Shown here piece after piece: positions 1 to 7,276 of a stretch of DNA of 11,572 nucleotides. The DNA is from Bacteroidales bacterium (lineage in GTDB: Bacteria > Bacteroidota > Bacteroidia > Bacteroidales > NBLH01). Made by a program: the position numbers and the translations under genes. Numbering within the stretch: position 1 is the stretch's first letter; the number at the start of each line of letters is the position of its first letter. Location: NCBI GenBank assembly GCA_027083715.1, contig JALWNR010000619.1, positions 1 to 11,572 of the forward strand. The letters run 5' to 3'. The notes under the pieces were generated by a model. The model saw only the letters and a list, made by a program, of their open reading frames with translations. It did not search any database and had not been told where the DNA came from.

Positions 1-1006
1 GTCTGCCTTTGCGCAAGAAGAGCAAAAAGAAGAGTTTAAACCTCAAGGAAAAGTTTTTGGAGAAGTTTTCGGTGATTATTTTTATATGTTTAAAGGAGAT
101 TCGCTGGAAAATGGAGGCGGTGAGTTCAAAAAAAATGAAAAAGGAGATAATGGGTTTACTATTAGAAGATTTTATCTCGGATACGAACATTCTTTCACCG
201 AAAAATTTAGTGCCAAATTAATGTTCGAAGGTAACGACGGAAATCTCTTGACAAACGGAAAAAGAAGTGTAAATATTAAATACGCCTATGTTAAATGGAA
301 AGATATTTTCAAAGGTTCTGATTTAATGATAGGTGCCCAATCAACACCAACATGGTCAAGATTTACCGAGAAAATTTGGGGATACCGTAGTGTTGAAAAA
401 ACAATATTAGATTATTGGAAACAAGGTCTTTCAAACGATTTGGGTGTTTCTCTTTCCGGTAGATTAAATAGTGATGGAACCGTTCGTTATAATTTAATGA
501 TTGGTAACGGTGCAGCACAAAAACCGGAGTTCGATATTTACAAAAAGTTTTATGGTTCGGTAAATGCTAAACTTTTTAACAAAAGATTATTACTTGAACT
601 TTATGCTGATTACCTCCCGCAAGAATTGTCCGAAGATAAATATACCATTAAAGGTTTTGTTGGTTTTCAAAACGATAAAGTTACTTTTGGTGTAGAACCT
701 TTTATTATCAGACAAAAACAAGCCGATGCTGCCGATCTGGAATTTAATGGTACAACAGTTATGTTAAGAGGAACGCTGGTTGATAAAAAACTCTACGGAT
801 ATTCAAAATTGGATTTATTTAAAAATGCTGCCGATCTGGATAAATATTTAAAATTTGCCGTTATTGGTCTTGATTATCAACCAACCAAAGGTGTTCATAT
901 TATGCCTAACGTATGGTTTACAAATTATAAATTCTTAAATAATGGAACTATTGAAAACGGCTCTGATGTAGTAGGAAGGATAACTTTCTGGTTTAAATTT
1001 AAGTAG
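1..1006 (+). CDS. Outer-membrane porin-like beta-barrel protein (5' end missing)
   Basis: The reading frame is already open at the left edge, so the true start lies upstream. The first visible residues, SAFA followed by QEEQ, look like the end of a Sec signal peptide, with cleavage predicted after base 13; almost the whole mature protein (about 330 residues) is therefore present. It consists of alternating short amphipathic strands rich in Tyr, Phe, Gly and Asn, with charged turns, and ends in an aromatic strand (FWFKFK). This is typical of porin-like barrels, loosely resembling the phosphate-selective porin O/P type. No plug domain or TonB box is visible. It lies 48 bp before the iron-sulfur gene with no terminator between them, so it probably belongs to the same operon. 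It may let the reductase's substrate cross the outer membrane; that role is inferred from context only. The barrel assignment is fairly secure, the ligand unknown. Confidence 0.75.
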   Translation, partial: SAFAQEEQKEEFKPQGKVFGEVFGDYFYMFKGDSLENGGGEFKKNEKGDNGFTIRRFYLGYEHSFTEKFSAKLMFEGNDGNLLTNGKRSVNIKYAYVKWKDIFKGSDLMIGAQSTPTWSRFTEKIWGYRSVEKTILDYWKQGLSNDLGVSLSGRLNSDGTVRYNLMIGNGAAQKPEFDIYKKFYGSVNAKLFNKRLLLELYADYLPQELSEDKYTIKGFVGFQNDKVTFGVEPFIIRQKQADAADLEFNGTTVMLRGTLVDKKLYGYSKLDLFKNAADLDKYLKFAVIGLDYQPTKGVHIMPNVWFTNYKFLNNGTIENGSDVVGRITFWFKFK

Positions 1007-1054
1007 TTTAATAAGCTAATTTTCTGAAATGTTTTATTCATAAAAAATACAGAT

Positions 1055-1936
1055 ATGGGAAAAAATAAAAAAGAGAACAGGCGTAATTTCCTCTCTATGC
1101 TGGGAACAGCAGCACTCGGAGGGGCAATTTTAAGCCCTGTACTTTCTAAGGCAGCAAATACTGCCCTTAGCAGCAATGTTACCGAAATAAAAAATTTCGA
1201 AGGACGAATTGAAGACTTTTTGGGCGGCGATTATACCAATATTAAATTAAGAATGCAGGATGATGTACGCCGCGCCATGAAAAAACCGGCAAAAGAACGC
1301 AAATGGGCAATGGCAATTGACTTGCGCAAATGCGTGGGATGTAACGCATGTACTGTTGCTTGTATTTCGGAAAATGCTTTGCCCCCCGGCATTGTATATC
1401 GTCCGGTAATAAAAGATGAAATCGGAACTTATCCCAATGTTTCCAAAAGAAATACACCCAAACCCTGCATGCATTGTGAAAACCCGCCTTGTACCGATGT
1501 TTGTCCGGTTGGCGCTACCTTTAAACGGGAAGACGGTATTGTGGTGGTTGATTACGAAGCCTGTATTGGTTGTAGGTATTGTATGACTGCTTGCCCGTAT
1601 GAACACCGTATGTTCGATTTCGGTGAACATTATTCCGATGGTTTACCGGCAGTGGCTGCTTATGATGAACGTCCTTCTTTTGAATACGAAAAAGAATGGA
1701 CACGTGAAAACAAACATGACTCACCTATTGGTAATGTACGTAAATGTACCTTCTGTGCACACAGGCTTGAAGAAGGACTTTTACCGGAATGTGTTACTAC
1801 TTGTATTGGAGGTGCAAACTATTTTGGTGATTTAAACGATCCGGATAGCGTGATTGCAAAAGTAGTTAGTAAACTAAATGTTTCTGTTCTTAAAGAAGAA
1901 TTCGGAACCGAACCAAAAGTTTTCTACATAACCTAA
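1055..1936 (+). CDS. Tat-exported four-cluster [4Fe-4S] electron-transfer subunit (B subunit of a molybdoenzyme)
   Basis: This 293-residue protein should carry electrons from the NrfD-type quinol oxidase to the molybdopterin catalytic subunit on the periplasmic side. A twin-arginine signal is visible (RR at 9-10 followed by NFLS and a hydrophobic stretch to about residue 30). Sixteen cysteines fall into four ferredoxin-type groups: C93/96/99/103, C138/141/146/150, C170/173/176/180 and C231/234/246/250. This is the standard arrangement of the DmsB/PsrB/TtrB/NrfC family. The ATG at 1055 is chosen because it places the Tat motif at the very N-terminus. Many B subunits lack their own Tat signal and travel with the catalytic subunit; TtrB-like proteins have one. 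The gene is followed after 38 bp by the membrane subunit. It could serve a tetrathionate, selenate, polysulfide or similar reductase; the sequence alone does not decide. Confidence 0.93.
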   Translation: MGKNKKENRRNFLSMLGTAALGGAILSPVLSKAANTALSSNVTEIKNFEGRIEDFLGGDYTNIKLRMQDDVRRAMKKPAKERKWAMAIDLRKCVGCNACTVACISENALPPGIVYRPVIKDEIGTYPNVSKRNTPKPCMHCENPPCTDVCPVGATFKREDGIVVVDYEACIGCRYCMTACPYEHRMFDFGEHYSDGLPAVAAYDERPSFEYEKEWTRENKHDSPIGNVRKCTFCAHRLEEGLLPECVTTCIGGANYFGDLNDPDSVIAKVVSKLNVSVLKEEFGTEPKVFYIT

Positions 1937-1974
1937 TTATCAGCTAACTATATGAAAATTTAAAAAATGAACAA

Positions 1975-3141
1975 ATGAAAAAGATATTTTATATTTTATG
2001 GGCAGTAGCCTTTATTTTAGGCATCATTGGCGTAGGGATGCGCTTGATGTACGGACACGAACCGGCAGCCTACGGGAGTAGAGTTGTATGGGGGCTGTGG
2101 GTAGCGATGTATATATATTTTATAGGACTTTCAGCGGGTGCTTTCTTACTTTCTTCTCTGGTTTATGTTTTTAACATAAAAATATTTGAAAAAGTAGGGA
2201 AACTCGCTTTGATTACCGCTCTGGTTACACTTATTTGTGCACTTCTTTCTATATGGTTTGATTTAGGACACATGTGGAGGGCTTACGAGGTAATCACCCG
2301 CCCTAATCTTCCGTCATCTATGATGGCATGGATGATTTGGCTTTATTCAGCTTACTTTATCCTCTTGATTTTTGAAACCTTATATGCTTTCAGAATTGAT
2401 TCGGGAAAATATTCGGGCGAGGAACTGAACCGCTTGAAAAAAAGGTTGAAAATACTTGCATCTATTGGTATTCCTTTGGCAATTGCCTTTCATGGTGGTG
2501 TGGGTGCCTTGTTTGGAGTTGTCTCAGCAAACCCTATGTGGCATAGTGCATTAACCCCTATATTCTTTTTAGTAGGTGCTGTGGCATCGGGTAGCGCACT
2601 TTTTACCGCTATTTTTGCTTTCTTTTGGAAAAATAAAGATAGTGAATACTTTAATCAGATGATTCAGATTTTGGCAAAAATTGTTCTAGTATCCGTCTTG
2701 TTCGACCTCTTATTGGAATGGGCAGAGCTTTCAATCGCATTATGGATGGGAACTCCTGCACACACAGCCGGTTACAGAGCTATGTTATTTGGAGATTATT
2801 GGTATGTGTTCTGGATTTTCCATCTGTTATTAGGGGTAATAATTCCTGTTTGGTTACTGGCAACTAAAGGAAAAAAACCCATTGCCATTGGCTGGGCTTC
2901 TCTTTTAGTAGCTCTTACTTTCCTTGGTGTACGTCTCAACATTGTAATACCCGGACTTATTAACCCTAGGGTTCCCGGCGAAGCTTTAGCATACATTCAT
3001 CCAAGATTATCATTCCATTATTTCCCAAGTTTAATGGAATGGTTGGTTGCATTATTCATTTTTGCTTTAGGTATCGGATTGTTTTTTATTGGCAATAAGA
3101 TATTTAAACTAACCGAAGATACTGAAAATAAAGCTTTATAA
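1975..3141 (+). CDS. NrfD/PsrC-family membrane subunit, quinol dehydrogenase (C subunit)
   Basis: This 388-residue integral membrane protein has about ten hydrophobic segments by eye (roughly residues 4-22, 39-66, 73-93, 115-138, 160-183, 188-217, 230-250, 272-296, 302-324, 352-378). It has no heme-binding CxxCH. The pattern fits the NrfD/PsrC/TtrC family, which anchors the B and A subunits and oxidises menaquinol or ubiquinol. It is longer than the well-known eight-helix PsrC (about 250 residues) and closer in size to the ten-helix HybB/ActC-like members. The conserved-looking stretch GLSAGAFLLSS near residues 51-61 lies in the second helix, where family members carry quinone-site residues. 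It sits between the B and A genes, with only 17 bp before the A subunit, so the three are surely co-transcribed. The start ATG directly precedes a Lys-rich, then hydrophobic, N-terminus. Confidence 0.92.
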   Translation: MKKIFYILWAVAFILGIIGVGMRLMYGHEPAAYGSRVVWGLWVAMYIYFIGLSAGAFLLSSLVYVFNIKIFEKVGKLALITALVTLICALLSIWFDLGHMWRAYEVITRPNLPSSMMAWMIWLYSAYFILLIFETLYAFRIDSGKYSGEELNRLKKRLKILASIGIPLAIAFHGGVGALFGVVSANPMWHSALTPIFFLVGAVASGSALFTAIFAFFWKNKDSEYFNQMIQILAKIVLVSVLFDLLLEWAELSIALWMGTPAHTAGYRAMLFGDYWYVFWIFHLLLGVIIPVWLLATKGKKPIAIGWASLLVALTFLGVRLNIVIPGLINPRVPGEALAYIHPRLSFHYFPSLMEWLVALFIFALGIGLFFIGNKIFKLTEDTENKAL

Positions 3142-3158
3142 ACTTAAAAATTACTGAT

Positions 3159-6100
3159 ATGAGTGATATAACAAAAAATAAATTTTCAAGACGTAGCTTT
3201 TTAAAAAGTTCTGCTATATTAGGTGCCGTTGCCGGAGGTAGCATTACGGGTGTCGGAGCTTTTGCTATGAGTGAGGAGGAAAAGAAAAAATTCCAGTACG
3301 AGATACAAAAACCTGAAAACCAAATTTTTTCAGCATGTCTGCAATGCCATAATGCCTGTAGTATTAAAGGTAAAGTATATAATGGTTTACTGGGTAAAAT
3401 CGATGGAAACCCTTACGGACCTCAAACCATGCTTCCGCATATTGACTATAAAACCAGCCCTAAAGATGCTGCATTAGTCGATGGAAAAATTTGTCCGAAA
3501 GGGCAAGCCGGTATTCAAACTTTATACGACCCTTACCGGATAAAAAAAGTGTTGAAACGTAAAGGAAAACGCGGTGAAAACAAGTGGGAAACCATAGATT
3601 TTCACAAAGCAATTGATGAAATTGTAAACGGTGGCAACCTTTTTGGAGAAGGTAAAGTAAAAGGGTTAAAAGACATAATCGTTCTTAAAGATGCTGATTT
3701 AGCCAAAAAAATGGCTGCCGATGCAAAAGCCTATGGAAAAGGAAAGATAAGCTTAGATGAATTTAAAAGCAAATATGCCAATCATTTGGATAAACTCATT
3801 GATCCCGAACATCCGGATTTAGGACCGAAAAACAATAAATTTGTGATGATGTGTGGGCGTATTGAACATGGACGTAAAGAACTTGGTAAGCGATTTACCC
3901 ATGGTGCAATGGGCTCAAATAATTTTTTTGAACATACATCTATTTGTGAACAATCACACCACATAGGTTATAACGAAGCTTCCAATAAATGGGTGGTTAC
4001 AGATGGTAAAGGAAAATGGACAGGTGGTAAACACCACATGAAACCAGACTTCTTGCACAGCGAATTTGTAATTTTCTTCGGAACCGGCGCTTTCGAAGCA
4101 AACTTTGGTAAAACATCTATGTCGCAAAAAGTTACCGATGCCCTGGTTGATCGTAATTTTAAAATGGCAGTTGTTGATCCGCGCATGTCGCAAACTGCAG
4201 CTAAAGCAGATTGGTGGGTTCCTGTAAAACCGGGTACGGATGCTGCTTTTGCTTGGGGGATGATTCGTTGGATTATTGAAAACGAACGATTTGATAAAAA
4301 AGCACTAAGTTGTGCTACCATGGCTGCTGCAAAAGCTTCAGGCGAAACAACAATGACCGATGCCACTTTATTAGTAAAAATTGAAGATGGAAAGCCGGTT
4401 AAGTTCTTGCGGGCAAGTGAAATTGGCATTGGAAAAGATACTGAATTTGTTACTATGGTAAACGGTAAACCTGTTAAAGTGGATATTCATGGTGAAAAAG
4501 AAGTTTACGGTGATTTAATTACCGATACAAGCATTAAAGGTATTAAAGTAAAATCTTCTTTCCAATTGATTGTTGATGAAGCCATGTCGAAACCATTAAA
4601 TGCTTGGGCAGAAGTTTGCGGTACACCGGTTAAACAAATGATAGAAATCGCCAAAGAATTTACATCACACGGAAAAAAAGCAGGTGTAGAATTTTACCGC
4701 GGACCGGTTCAGCATACCAATGGATATTATGCGGCGGTATCATTAATCTACTTAAACATGTTGATTGGTAATACCGATTGGCTTGGCGGAATGCAGATAG
4801 GTGGCGGACACTGGCACGAAGATGGTAGCAAACACGGAGGTGTTTATAACTTAAAAAAAGCAAATCATCCCGGTAAATTAGCCAACTTCGGACCTCCGGT
4901 AACCAGAGAAAAATCCAGATATGAAGATTTTTCATTATTCAGAGAAAACGGATATCCGGCTAAACGCAATTGGTATCCGCACACCGGTAATATTTATCAG
5001 GAGATTTTAGCTTCCGGTCAGGATGAATATCCTTATGGTATAGACTTTTTATTCTTACATAAAGGAACTCCTTTATTATCCATGCCGGGTGGAAATGTCT
5101 CTATTGAGTATGTCAGTGATCCTAAAAAGCTGCCATTATTTATTGCCAGCGACATCGTTATTGGTGAATCTTCCATGTTTGCCGATTATATTTTCCCTGA
5201 TACTACTTATATGGAAAGATGGGGAACACCGCATACAACACCGGATGTGGCGCATAAAGCAAGTAAAGTAAGGCAACCCATTGTTCCTTCTATTACAGAA
5301 ATGGTAGATGTTAATGGAGAGAAAATGCCCGTAAATCTTGAAGCTGTTTATATTGCTATTGCTGACAAATTAGGGCTTTCCGGATTTGGTAAAAATGCTT
5401 TTGATAATGGATTACCATTAACCCGTCCGGAAGATTGGTATTTAAAATTAGTAGCTAATTTGGCTCAGGAAGGGGATGATTTACCCGAAGCCACAGATGA
5501 TGAAATTAAATTATTTGTTGAAGCCAGAAGACATTTCCCGAAAGAATATTTTAGTGTGGAAAGATATAAAAAAGCGATTGGCGGTGATGATAAACTGTGG
5601 CGAAGAGTTGTTTATGTGCTAAACAGAGGCGGAAGATATCAGGATTATAAAGATGCCTACAAAAGTGCGCCGTACAATAAAGCGCAATACAAAGGTTTCA
5701 TGAAATTCTTTGTCGAAAATGTAGCTCAAAGTAAAAACTCCATTACCGGAAATAATTTTAACGGTATTGCAGCTTATGAAGTTATAAAACAGATGGACGG
5801 CAAAACAACCGGCTTTGAGAAATTAAATGGGGACGAATTACAAATGAGCACCTTTAAGGAGGTATTTGGCGGTCAATCCCGTACAATTGGTAACTACTGG
5901 ACGCAACAGTCCTTAAATCCGGAAAATGTTTTGTACATGAACAAAATTGATGCAGACAAAAGAGGATTGAAAGACAACGACTGGGTAACTGTATTGTCCG
6001 AATCGAACCCTAAGGGGGAAATTGACTTGAAAAACGGAACAAAAATACAAGTCAAATCCAGAGTCAGGGTGATACAAGGTATCCGTCCGGGAGTTGTTAC

Positions 6101-6314
6101 CATGTCTTGGCATTTTGGACACTGGGCTTATGGTGCAAACGATGTTGAAATTGATGGTCTGACCATTAAAGGAGATGATAGAAGAAAAGATTCGGCTTGT
6201 CCTAATCCGGTAATGACAATAGATAAATCACTGAAAAACATGTGTTTGACCGATCCAATTGGTGGTAGTGCTTCGTATTATAATACAAAAGTAACCATCA
6301 AAAAACTTTCATAA
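3159..6314 (+). CDS. Tat-exported molybdopterin oxidoreductase catalytic subunit, TtrA/SrdA-like (A subunit)
   Basis: This 1051-residue enzyme of the DMSO reductase superfamily should reduce a terminal electron acceptor in the periplasm. A Tat signal is clear (SRRSFLK at 10-16, hydrophobic to about 36). The proximal [4Fe-4S] cluster is bound by C60, C63, C67 and C112, with an unusually long 44-residue gap before the last Cys. The likely Mo ligand is C263, in the segment HTSICEQSHH. Pterin-binding elements include DPR at 340-342 and KPGTD at 357-361. The molybdopterin-dinucleotide domain covers about 920-1051, with SWHFGHW near 983-989. The length (TtrA is about 1020 residues), the long Cys gap and the B-C-A gene order favour the tetrathionate/selenate reductase group over PsrA/PhsA (about 750-800) or canonical ArrA (about 850). 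No TorD-type chaperone gene is seen nearby. The family is secure; the substrate is open (tetrathionate, selenate, arsenate or another oxyanion). Confidence 0.93.
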   Translation: MSDITKNKFSRRSFLKSSAILGAVAGGSITGVGAFAMSEEEKKKFQYEIQKPENQIFSACLQCHNACSIKGKVYNGLLGKIDGNPYGPQTMLPHIDYKTSPKDAALVDGKICPKGQAGIQTLYDPYRIKKVLKRKGKRGENKWETIDFHKAIDEIVNGGNLFGEGKVKGLKDIIVLKDADLAKKMAADAKAYGKGKISLDEFKSKYANHLDKLIDPEHPDLGPKNNKFVMMCGRIEHGRKELGKRFTHGAMGSNNFFEHTSICEQSHHIGYNEASNKWVVTDGKGKWTGGKHHMKPDFLHSEFVIFFGTGAFEANFGKTSMSQKVTDALVDRNFKMAVVDPRMSQTAAKADWWVPVKPGTDAAFAWGMIRWIIENERFDKKALSCATMAAAKASGETTMTDATLLVKIEDGKPVKFLRASEIGIGKDTEFVTMVNGKPVKVDIHGEKEVYGDLITDTSIKGIKVKSSFQLIVDEAMSKPLNAWAEVCGTPVKQMIEIAKEFTSHGKKAGVEFYRGPVQHTNGYYAAVSLIYLNMLIGNTDWLGGMQIGGGHWHEDGSKHGGVYNLKKANHPGKLANFGPPVTREKSRYEDFSLFRENGYPAKRNWYPHTGNIYQEILASGQDEYPYGIDFLFLHKGTPLLSMPGGNVSIEYVSDPKKLPLFIASDIVIGESSMFADYIFPDTTYMERWGTPHTTPDVAHKASKVRQPIVPSITEMVDVNGEKMPVNLEAVYIAIADKLGLSGFGKNAFDNGLPLTRPEDWYLKLVANLAQEGDDLPEATDDEIKLFVEARRHFPKEYFSVERYKKAIGGDDKLWRRVVYVLNRGGRYQDYKDAYKSAPYNKAQYKGFMKFFVENVAQSKNSITGNNFNGIAAYEVIKQMDGKTTGFEKLNGDELQMSTFKEVFGGQSRTIGNYWTQQSLNPENVLYMNKIDADKRGLKDNDWVTVLSESNPKGEIDLKNGTKIQVKSRVRVIQGIRPGVVTMSWHFGHWAYGANDVEIDGLTIKGDDRRKDSACPNPVMTIDKSLKNMCLTDPIGGSASYYNTKVTIKKLS

Positions 6315-6340
6315 TAAAATGGTTAATTATTAGATTTATT

Positions 6341-6373
6341 CCCGGAAGTTTTCTTCAACTTCCGGGTTTCTTT
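6341..6373 (+). terminator. Rho-independent terminator after the molybdoenzyme operon
   Basis: A perfect 10-bp inverted repeat is present: CCCGGAAGTT at 6341-6350 pairs with AACTTCCGGG at 6357-6366 around a 6-nt loop (TTCTTC). A T-rich tail (TTTCTTT) follows at once. It begins 26 bp after the stop of the catalytic subunit. It should end the porin-B-C-A transcript before the rhodanese lipoprotein gene, although the tail is interrupted by a C, so some read-through is possible. Confidence 0.88.
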
Positions 6374-6400
6374 CAATTTTAAACATATAATTAGTTAAAT

Positions 6401-6907
6401 ATGAAGACTTTTAAATTAATCATATCCGTATTTATTTTATCAGTTGTTATATTCGCATGTGGAAAAGAGAATACTAATGTAAGTAACAATGAGCAAACAA
6501 GCCTGCAAAAACAGAAATTGGCAACGATTATAAAAATCAGCCCCGAACAATTATTAAAAATGCTGAAATATGACACAACTGCTTTTGTTATAGATGTTCG
6601 CAAACCCAACCCGAATATACGTTCCTGTAAAATGATTAAAGGATATCGGCACTTGCAAGATTCACTAATATATCAGGATATTGATTTGTTGCCCAAAAAT
6701 AAATCAATCATACTCATTTCAAAATCAGGTAAAAGAAGTACCAAACTTGCAGAATTTTTGGTAAATAAAAATATATCCGTTTATGTATTAGAAGGCGGCA
6801 TGGATGCATACTGGGCCTGGCGCGAACAAATAATCCGCGACAAATTACATATTTACGATAAAGAAATTGAAGTCATTGAACTATTTGCTGATGATTTTGG
6901 TTGTTAG
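6401..6907 (+). CDS. Rhodanese-like lipoprotein lacking the catalytic cysteine
   Basis: This 168-residue protein has a lipoprotein signal: a hydrophobic stretch (5-18) ends in a lipobox FAC with C20 as the lipid-attached Cys. Residues about 44-145 match the rhodanese fold: an ISPEQLLKML opening helix, VIDVRKP (63-69, the typical DVR strand end), and the closing EGGMDAYWAW (131-140). The active-site loop, normally C-R-S-G-x-R, reads S-K-S-G-K-R at 107-112, so the sulfur-accepting Cys is replaced by Ser107 (TCA codon). The usual GHI region after DVR is also altered (IRSCKMIKGYRHL). Sulfurtransferase activity is therefore unlikely by the normal mechanism. Other cysteines are C76 and C168, the very last residue. 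It lies 86 bp after the molybdoenzyme operon, beyond a terminator, in the same orientation. A role with the reductase is plausible but only inferred. A binding, scaffold or phosphatase-like role is possible. Confidence 0.82.
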   Translation: MKTFKLIISVFILSVVIFACGKENTNVSNNEQTSLQKQKLATIIKISPEQLLKMLKYDTTAFVIDVRKPNPNIRSCKMIKGYRHLQDSLIYQDIDLLPKNKSIILISKSGKRSTKLAEFLVNKNISVYVLEGGMDAYWAWREQIIRDKLHIYDKEIEVIELFADDFGC

Positions 6908-6929
6908 CCTACACATTCCACAGGCATCG

Positions 6930-6966
6930 AAATAGCATGACCAGACTAATAGTAATGCTATTTTTT
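6930..6966 (+). terminator. Rho-independent terminator after the rhodanese-like gene
   Basis: A 9-bp inverted repeat, AAATAGCAT at 6930-6938 and ATGCTATTT at 6955-6963, encloses a 16-nt loop. The 3' arm runs into a tract of six T at 6961-6966. It starts 22 bp after the stop codon of the rhodanese-like lipoprotein. The stem is AT-rich and the loop long, so it is weaker than the upstream terminator, but its position and T-tract make it a convincing end of transcription. Confidence 0.72.
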
Positions 6967-7217
6967 ACTTCAACAACCGGTAATCGGAATCATAGGCATT
7001 AACTTGTCCTTCTACAAGCGGAAGGGTCATTAGGTAGAATAAATTCATACATATAAAATACAACGAAATTATCTGAATTTAGTCAAAAAAGGTTGGTTTT
7101 ATACAGGACTACAATTTAATGACTGCATTGAACGTATAATTGCTGTCACTTCAAAGCCCACTAATTAGCTGTATAACAACACACCTCATTGCGGATAAAT
7201 AGATGTTTTTTTCTGAT
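6967..7217. other. Intergenic stretch with no recognised gene
   Basis: About 250 bp between the rhodanese terminator and the phosphate control region. No open frame of useful length was found on either strand, and no tRNA, IS end or CRISPR-like repeat is seen. Two modest dyads occur. In the first, CTTGT (7003-7007) can pair with ACAAG (7014-7018), while CCTTC (7008-7012) can instead pair with GAAGG (7021-7025). In the second, TGACTGCA (7120-7127) faces TGCTGTCA (7141-7148), giving seven pairs and one T-T mismatch around a 13-nt loop. The stretch looks slightly less A+T-rich and less ordered than a pure promoter region, so it could be decayed coding sequence or contain a small RNA. Neither can be shown from the sequence. 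Confidence 0.5.
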
Positions 7218-7256
7218 TTAATAATTATTTAACATACTATTAACTTAGCTTTAACG
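7218..7256 (+). promoter_or_regulatory. Pho-box-like array of four direct repeats at 11-bp spacing (upstream of pstS)
   Basis: Hexamers TTAATA (7218), TTAACA (7229), TTAACT (7240) and TTAACG (7251) begin exactly 11 bp apart. The last three share TTAAC; the first is degenerate. An 11-bp repeat period is the hallmark of PhoB/PhoP-family operators: E. coli has 7-mers with 4-bp gaps, and the B. subtilis PhoP site is TTAACA-like with 5-bp gaps, very close to what is seen here. The array lies just upstream of the predicted -7 box, with the last repeat in the -33 region where an activator would replace a weak promoter element. It directly precedes pstS. Binding by a PhoB-type regulator under phosphate limitation is inferred; no regulator gene is in this window. 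Confidence 0.75.
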
Positions 7257-7276
7257 CAAAATAGTTTTCAGCGTTG

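Noticed and set aside
9..221. Lysine-rich 70-codon frame at the left edge
   Set aside because: It overlaps the porin in another frame; the porin frame is open from base 2 and gives a signal-peptide end and barrel strands.
1967..1978. ATG AAC AAA TGA mini-ORF overlapping the start of the NrfD-type gene
   Set aside because: Three sense codons only; the ATG at 1975 gives a proper membrane-protein N-terminus and needs no leader.
3336..3353. CLQCH in the catalytic subunit, which matches the heme c motif CxxCH
   Set aside because: It is the first half of the C60/C63/C67/C112 iron-sulfur site at the position expected for molybdopterin oxidoreductases; no other heme features are present.
3968..4429. 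Minus-strand open frame of 153 codons inside the catalytic subunit gene
   Set aside because: It lies wholly within a strongly supported gene, has no recognisable domain, and is a shadow of the + strand coding.
1055..6314. Canonical arsenate reductase (ArrAB)
   Set aside because: The catalytic subunit is longer, the FeS gap is 44 rather than about 27 residues, and a C subunit is present; Ttr/Srd-like is the better fit, though arsenate as substrate is not excluded.
6908..7217. Insertion-sequence remnant or CRISPR array in the gene-free stretch
   Set aside because: No terminal inverted repeats, target duplications, transposase fragment that I can recognise, or spaced repeats were found.
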